64,000 bases of DNA from Christensenella minuta (GTDB taxonomy: Bacteria > Bacillota > Clostridia > Christensenellales > Christensenellaceae): the NCBI RefSeq assembly GCF_003628755.1, contig NZ_CP029256.1:1879585-1943584 (forward strand), in the 5' to 3' direction. Positions 62,460-64,000 of this stretch are shown here, piece after piece. Numbering within the stretch: the stretch's first letter is position 1; every line of letters starts with the position of its first letter. The position numbers and the translations under genes are program-made. The notes under the pieces are model-generated. The model saw nothing but the letters and a program-made list of their open reading frames with translations, was not told the DNA's origin and searched no databases.

Positions 62460-62780
62460 ATGGCAGTGGTCATCAAACAAACGGTAAATTGCCCGCGGCG
62501 TATGGCGGTTTATGCGATTTTTGATACATTAGATAAACTAAATGGTATTTATGATCAGGAACTTGTGGGAGATATCAAAGCGCAAATAAACGTATTTGAT
62601 AACTTGAGTGAGTTTGCTTTTGCGGTGACGGAACAGGGGGATGCCTCTATCATACATATTTCCATACTCTACCCTGCGCCGGAATTGACGGAGGAAGGAC
62701 AGCGACGCACCCTCGTCTTCTTGCGGGATAGTATTATTCAGCATATTGAGAATGAACTCAACACCACAGCCAGAGAATAA
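62460..62780 (+). CDS. Unknown 106-residue operon protein
   Basis: MAVVIKQTVNCPRRMAVYAIFDTLD and later ASIIHISILYPAPELT suggest a small alpha/beta protein, somewhat like a START/SRPBCC-type fold, but this is only an impression. There are no membrane helices. ATG 62460 follows GAAAGGAGCTATGAT. It is part of the kinase operon by spacing. Confidence 0.6.
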   Translation: MAVVIKQTVNCPRRMAVYAIFDTLDKLNGIYDQELVGDIKAQINVFDNLSEFAFAVTEQGDASIIHISILYPAPELTEEGQRRTLVFLRDSIIQHIENELNTTARE

Positions 62781-62841
62781 AAATCATAAGGCAGATGTGG
62801 TTGTCCGCTGTTTCGGATAAACAAACATGGAGGAAACGAAA

Positions 62842-63204
62842 ATGAACGGAAAAGATAAGTGCAGGATTTTAAAGGAAATACGGCAAAAAATAGCAGATGA
62901 GAACGAAATCGAATATGTAACGAGGGATTGTAAATTTCAGGGTGAATGTAGAGGCACATGTCCGCGTTGTGAAGCGGAAGTACGATATTTGGAAGAACAA
63001 CTTGAACGGCGTAAAAAGTTGGGAAAACGTGTCGCCATAGCCGCACTGGCGACAGGACTGGTATTGGGCAGTATCGGCTGTACCGAAAGTGACTCTCGGT
63101 TTCAAAGAGGCTGCGCGCCCGTAGAAAGTTATGATGATGAAGAATGGACGTCGCTTGAGGGAGAAGTTCCTGCGGACAGCTTGATAAATGAACAAAACGA
63201 ATAA
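62842..63204 (+). CDS. Cysteine-rich small membrane protein next to the radical SAM gene
   Basis: This 120-residue protein has a helical start (GKDKCRILKEIRQKIADENEIEY), a cluster of Cys (CKFQGECRGTCPRC) that could bind a metal, a coiled segment and a membrane helix (about residues 64-82, ending GSIGC). The outer tail is acidic. I recall this type of protein beside radical SAM activases in clostridia. ATG 62842 has GGAGG nine bases before; an upstream ATG (62827) is less well placed. It overlaps the next gene by 17 bases. Confidence 0.65.
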   Translation: MNGKDKCRILKEIRQKIADENEIEYVTRDCKFQGECRGTCPRCEAEVRYLEEQLERRKKLGKRVAIAALATGLVLGSIGCTESDSRFQRGCAPVESYDDEEWTSLEGEVPADSLINEQNE

Positions 63205-63841
63205 AAAAACGGTTTTTCCAACGATTGCTTTGGAGCGTCATCGGATGACAACAGATGGTATTGGTGTTACGACGCTTGTTGCGGCCTACGGCTGTCTACT
63301 CCGATGTCAGTATTGTCTGAATCCGCATTCGCGGCAGCAAGAAACGAATCAATGCGAATATACGCCGGAAAAACTGTTGAATGAGGTGAAGCAGGATAAT
63401 CTGTATTTTTTGGCAACAGGCGGCGGTATTACGTTTGGGGGTGGAGAACCGTTGCTTTACCCGGAGTTTATCAAGATGTTCCGCACACTCATGCCTGCCG
63501 GATGGAAACTAAATATAGAGACTTCCCTTTATGCCCCGGCAGAAGCTGTTATTACCGCGGCGCAGGTAGCGGATAGTATGATTATAGACATAAAGGACAT
63601 GGACAATAGAATCTACGAACGCTATACCGGGCAGAATGCCGAAGTAATGAAGAGGAATCTTGCCATACTTCGGAATACGATGGATATGGGAAGCGTCCGT
63701 ATCCGTGTCCCCCTGATTCCTAAATATAATACGGAACACGATCAAAAAAATAGCGCATATATACTTCAAAAGATGGGGTTCTCCAACTTAGAATTTTTCC
63801 GGTATGTCATAAAGCAACCGGGAAGGCTAAATGCAGAATAA
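63188..63841 (+). CDS. Radical SAM activase-like protein
   Basis: This 217-residue protein has the radical SAM cluster motif CLLRCQYC (Cys about 35, 39, 42) and GGITFGGGEPLLYPEF, then IETSLYAPAE and a DIKDMDNRIYERYTG block. This is the layout of glycyl-radical-enzyme activases (PflA/YjjW type), without the extra ferredoxin insert. It would produce a radical on a partner enzyme using S-adenosylmethionine. No glycyl radical enzyme is in the window. It overlaps the preceding gene and ends the visible part of the operon. Confidence 0.85.
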   Translation: MNKTNKKTVFPTIALERHRMTTDGIGVTTLVAAYGCLLRCQYCLNPHSRQQETNQCEYTPEKLLNEVKQDNLYFLATGGGITFGGGEPLLYPEFIKMFRTLMPAGWKLNIETSLYAPAEAVITAAQVADSMIIDIKDMDNRIYERYTGQNAEVMKRNLAILRNTMDMGSVRIRVPLIPKYNTEHDQKNSAYILQKMGFSNLEFFRYVIKQPGRLNAE

Positions 63842-63858
63842 ATGAACATACCGAATCA

Positions 63859-64000
63859 ATGCAGAATCAAATGATTCAAAGATTACTTTACGTAGGTTTC
63901 CGTTTTATCTGTGATGAAGTCTGGGCTTTATACAGCTCGGACAACGGCAGGCTGAGTATTGGTATTGAGCCGGTGGTGTTGGGGAAGTATTTGCTGGTGG
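63859..64000 (+). CDS. Partial ORF at the window edge
   Basis: From ATG 63859 a frame stays open to the end (MQNQMIQRLLYVGFRFICDE, then VWALYSSDNGRLSIGIEPVV). Its codon pattern looks like coding sequence, but the start lacks a clear ribosome site and the family is not recognised. It could be the next gene of the kinase operon. Confidence 0.4.
   Translation, partial: MQNQMIQRLLYVGFRFICDEVWALYSSDNGRLSIGIEPVVLGKYLLV

Overview
The window looks like part of the chromosome of a gut-dwelling, anaerobic Firmicute of the class Clostridia. It carries a Tn1549-type conjugative element (Maff2, PrgI, PcfB, VirB4, VirD4, CD1108-type and CD0415-type proteins), a CD1871A-type CXXC peptide, a bile salt hydrolase and sortase-anchored surface proteins. 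The species cannot be named from the sequence.

Layout. 1-1.3 kb is host chromosome on the minus strand: the start of ddl, then trmO, then the 3' part of a tRNA-Thr(GGT) gene with its terminator. The tRNA is cut at the anticodon stem, so this is one attachment end of an integrated element. 1.3-41.2 kb is the element backbone on the plus strand. It holds parA/parB, a secreted zinc-finger-like protein, a 1474-residue surface adhesin, a VbhA/Fic pair, small element genes, a giant methylase/SNF2 helicase gene, a Toprim primase, a second Fic protein, MobC and relaxase, and a type IV secretion operon (VirD4, Maff2, VirB6-like, PrgI, VirB4, NlpC/P60 hydrolase). The usual distal part (DUF4315, DUF4366, topoisomerase, integrase) is missing.

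This backbone is itself heavily invaded. A 6.3 kb Tn4451-like mobilizable element (tnpX, tnpV, NTF2-like cargo, AAA ATPase, MobV relaxase, tnpW) splits the helicase gene. A 766 bp group II intron without an ORF splits virD4, and a 142 bp palindrome-rich insert splits a 78-residue gene. Removing each in silico restores a clean reading frame. Inside the helicase gene, a complete TnpV-like protein is encoded in another frame over a low-complexity part of the helicase.

41.2-44 kb is a graveyard of IS256, IS200 and IS3 fragments with a broken lipoprotein and a truncated sigma factor. 44-46.3 kb is a decayed Ig-repeat surface protein. 46.4-53.2 kb is an extracytoplasmic methionine-sulfoxide repair cluster: lipoprotein MsrAB, a TlpA-type thioredoxin lipoprotein, a membrane iron-sulfur protein and a CXXC peptide, divergent from a response regulator/histidine kinase pair. 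An IS110 element with a probable guide RNA sits between tlpA and msrAB. 53.2-55 kb holds a broken tetR and a bile salt hydrolase gene.

55.4-64 kb holds a LuxR-type regulator with a membrane-transporter-like half. It is divergent from a tightly packed operon of zinc-ribbon FHA protein, PP2C phosphatase, trypsin-like protease with FHA tail, zinc-ribbon Ser/Thr kinase with an outer domain, three small unknown proteins and a radical SAM activase. Together these look like a membrane phospho-signalling system whose target lies beyond the window. All identifications were made by eye from motifs and remembered family sequences; no search was run.
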